Notes under the pieces: model-generated | What the model was told of the DNA's origin: nothing | Databases searched by the model: none | Seen by the model: the letters and a program-made list of their open reading frames with translations, nothing else | NCBI GenBank assembly: GCA_029288035.1 | Contig: JARFPZ010000263.1 | Span: forward strand, 1 to 32,638 | Length of the DNA stretch: 32,638 nucleotides | DNA from: Desulfosarcina sp. | GTDB lineage: Bacteria > Desulfobacterota > Desulfobacteria > Desulfobacterales > JAFDCJ01 | Direction of reading: 5' to 3' | Part shown: piece by piece, positions 32,376 through 32,638 of the stretch | How positions within the stretch are numbered: the first letter of the stretch is position 1 | How the letters are laid out: each line of letters opens with the position of its first letter | Made by a program: the position numbers and the translations under genes

Positions 32376-32638
32376 ATGAAAATCGGAATCATCGGCCTGC
32401 CGTTGTCAGGGAAGTCTACTGTTTTTGATGCCCTGACCAAATGCACGCCTGAAATCACTCCCAAGGGTGAAAATCGAATCAGTACCATTAGGGTTCCGGA
32501 CAGCCGTATCGATATATTAAGCGAACTGTATCGTCCCCAAAAGACGATTTATGCTCAGATAGCGTATTTTCTGCCAGGTTCCGGGGGCGCAAAAAAACAA
32601 CAGGGCATAGAGCAGAGTATTTGGACTGCGACACGAGA
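32376..32638 (+). CDS. YchF/Obg-like GTPase, N-terminal part only
   Basis: Eighty-seven codons, open to the end of the window. MKIGIIGLPLSGKSTVFDAL is an Obg/YchF-type N-terminus with a P-loop (GLPLSGKS, where most YchF have NVGKS). Next comes RISTIRVPDSRIDILSELYR, as in YchF-like proteins with a DUF933/TGS C-terminus. YchF members bind ATP rather than GTP because of an altered G4 motif, but that lies beyond the window. The start is 2 nt after the LEA-2 stop. I cannot tell YchF proper from the related DUF933 paralogue. Confidence 0.8.
   Translation, partial: MKIGIIGLPLSGKSTVFDALTKCTPEITPKGENRISTIRVPDSRIDILSELYRPQKTIYAQIAYFLPGSGGAKKQQGIEQSIWTATR

Overview
The window looks like a chromosomal segment of a dissimilatory sulfate reducer of the Desulfobacterota, probably Desulfobacterales. 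The main reason is a complete dsrMKJOP cluster (2179-7248) encoding the membrane redox complex of sulfate respiration, followed by conserved housekeeping clusters in the order usual for such genomes. I see no tRNA, rRNA, CRISPR array, intact insertion sequence or prophage. Base composition is moderate apart from one very AT-rich gap near 20.2 kb.

Layout. (1) 106-710, minus strand: a zinc-ribbon protein behind an apparently internally deleted pyruvate-kinase-C-terminal-like protein. (2) 873-7248, plus strand: a STAS-domain protein, then a near-consensus sigma70 promoter, an RsbRD-N-domain protein and dsrMKJOP, closed by a hairpin terminator. (3) 7363-9116, minus strand: a response-regulator diguanylate cyclase, a remnant of an M50 (site-2) protease, and a MarR regulator. 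(4) 9365-11089, plus strand: an ArsR/SmtB metal sensor with its palindromic operator, then a two-module permease of the SO_0444 Cu/Zn efflux type. Its reading frame is interrupted only by a TGA at the first Cys of the family's CSC motif, with a SECIS-like hairpin downstream. I interpret it as a selenocysteine-containing metal permease, and it is the most interesting object here. (5) fdhD, minus strand. (6) 12310-18547, plus strand: rplU-rpmA-obgE-proB-proA-nadD-rsfS and an HsdR-N-like protein. (7) 18700-18912: a 70-aa Cys-rich miniprotein, convergent with the htpX protease. (8) 20488-23444: a PilZ/GNAT-like protein convergent with a methyltransferase. (9) 23723-29382: a five-S1-domain protein, an ABC ATPase, a large FtsX-type permease and a GDSL esterase, matching the ybbA-ybbP-tesA neighbourhood known from E. 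coli. (10) 29646 to the end: an AsmA-family protein, a LEA-2 protein and the start of a YchF-like GTPase.

How the genes work together. DsrMKJOP passes electrons between the menaquinone pool and periplasmic haems on one side and cytoplasmic DsrC-trisulfide reduction on the other; the STAS and RsbRD-N proteins just upstream suggest partner-switching-type control nearby. The ArsR protein has both an alpha3N Cys pair and a full SmtB-like alpha5 zinc site, so the ArsR/permease pair reads as a metal-induced efflux operon. Several gaps carry degenerate AT-rich inverted repeats, apparently several families of dispersed non-coding elements.
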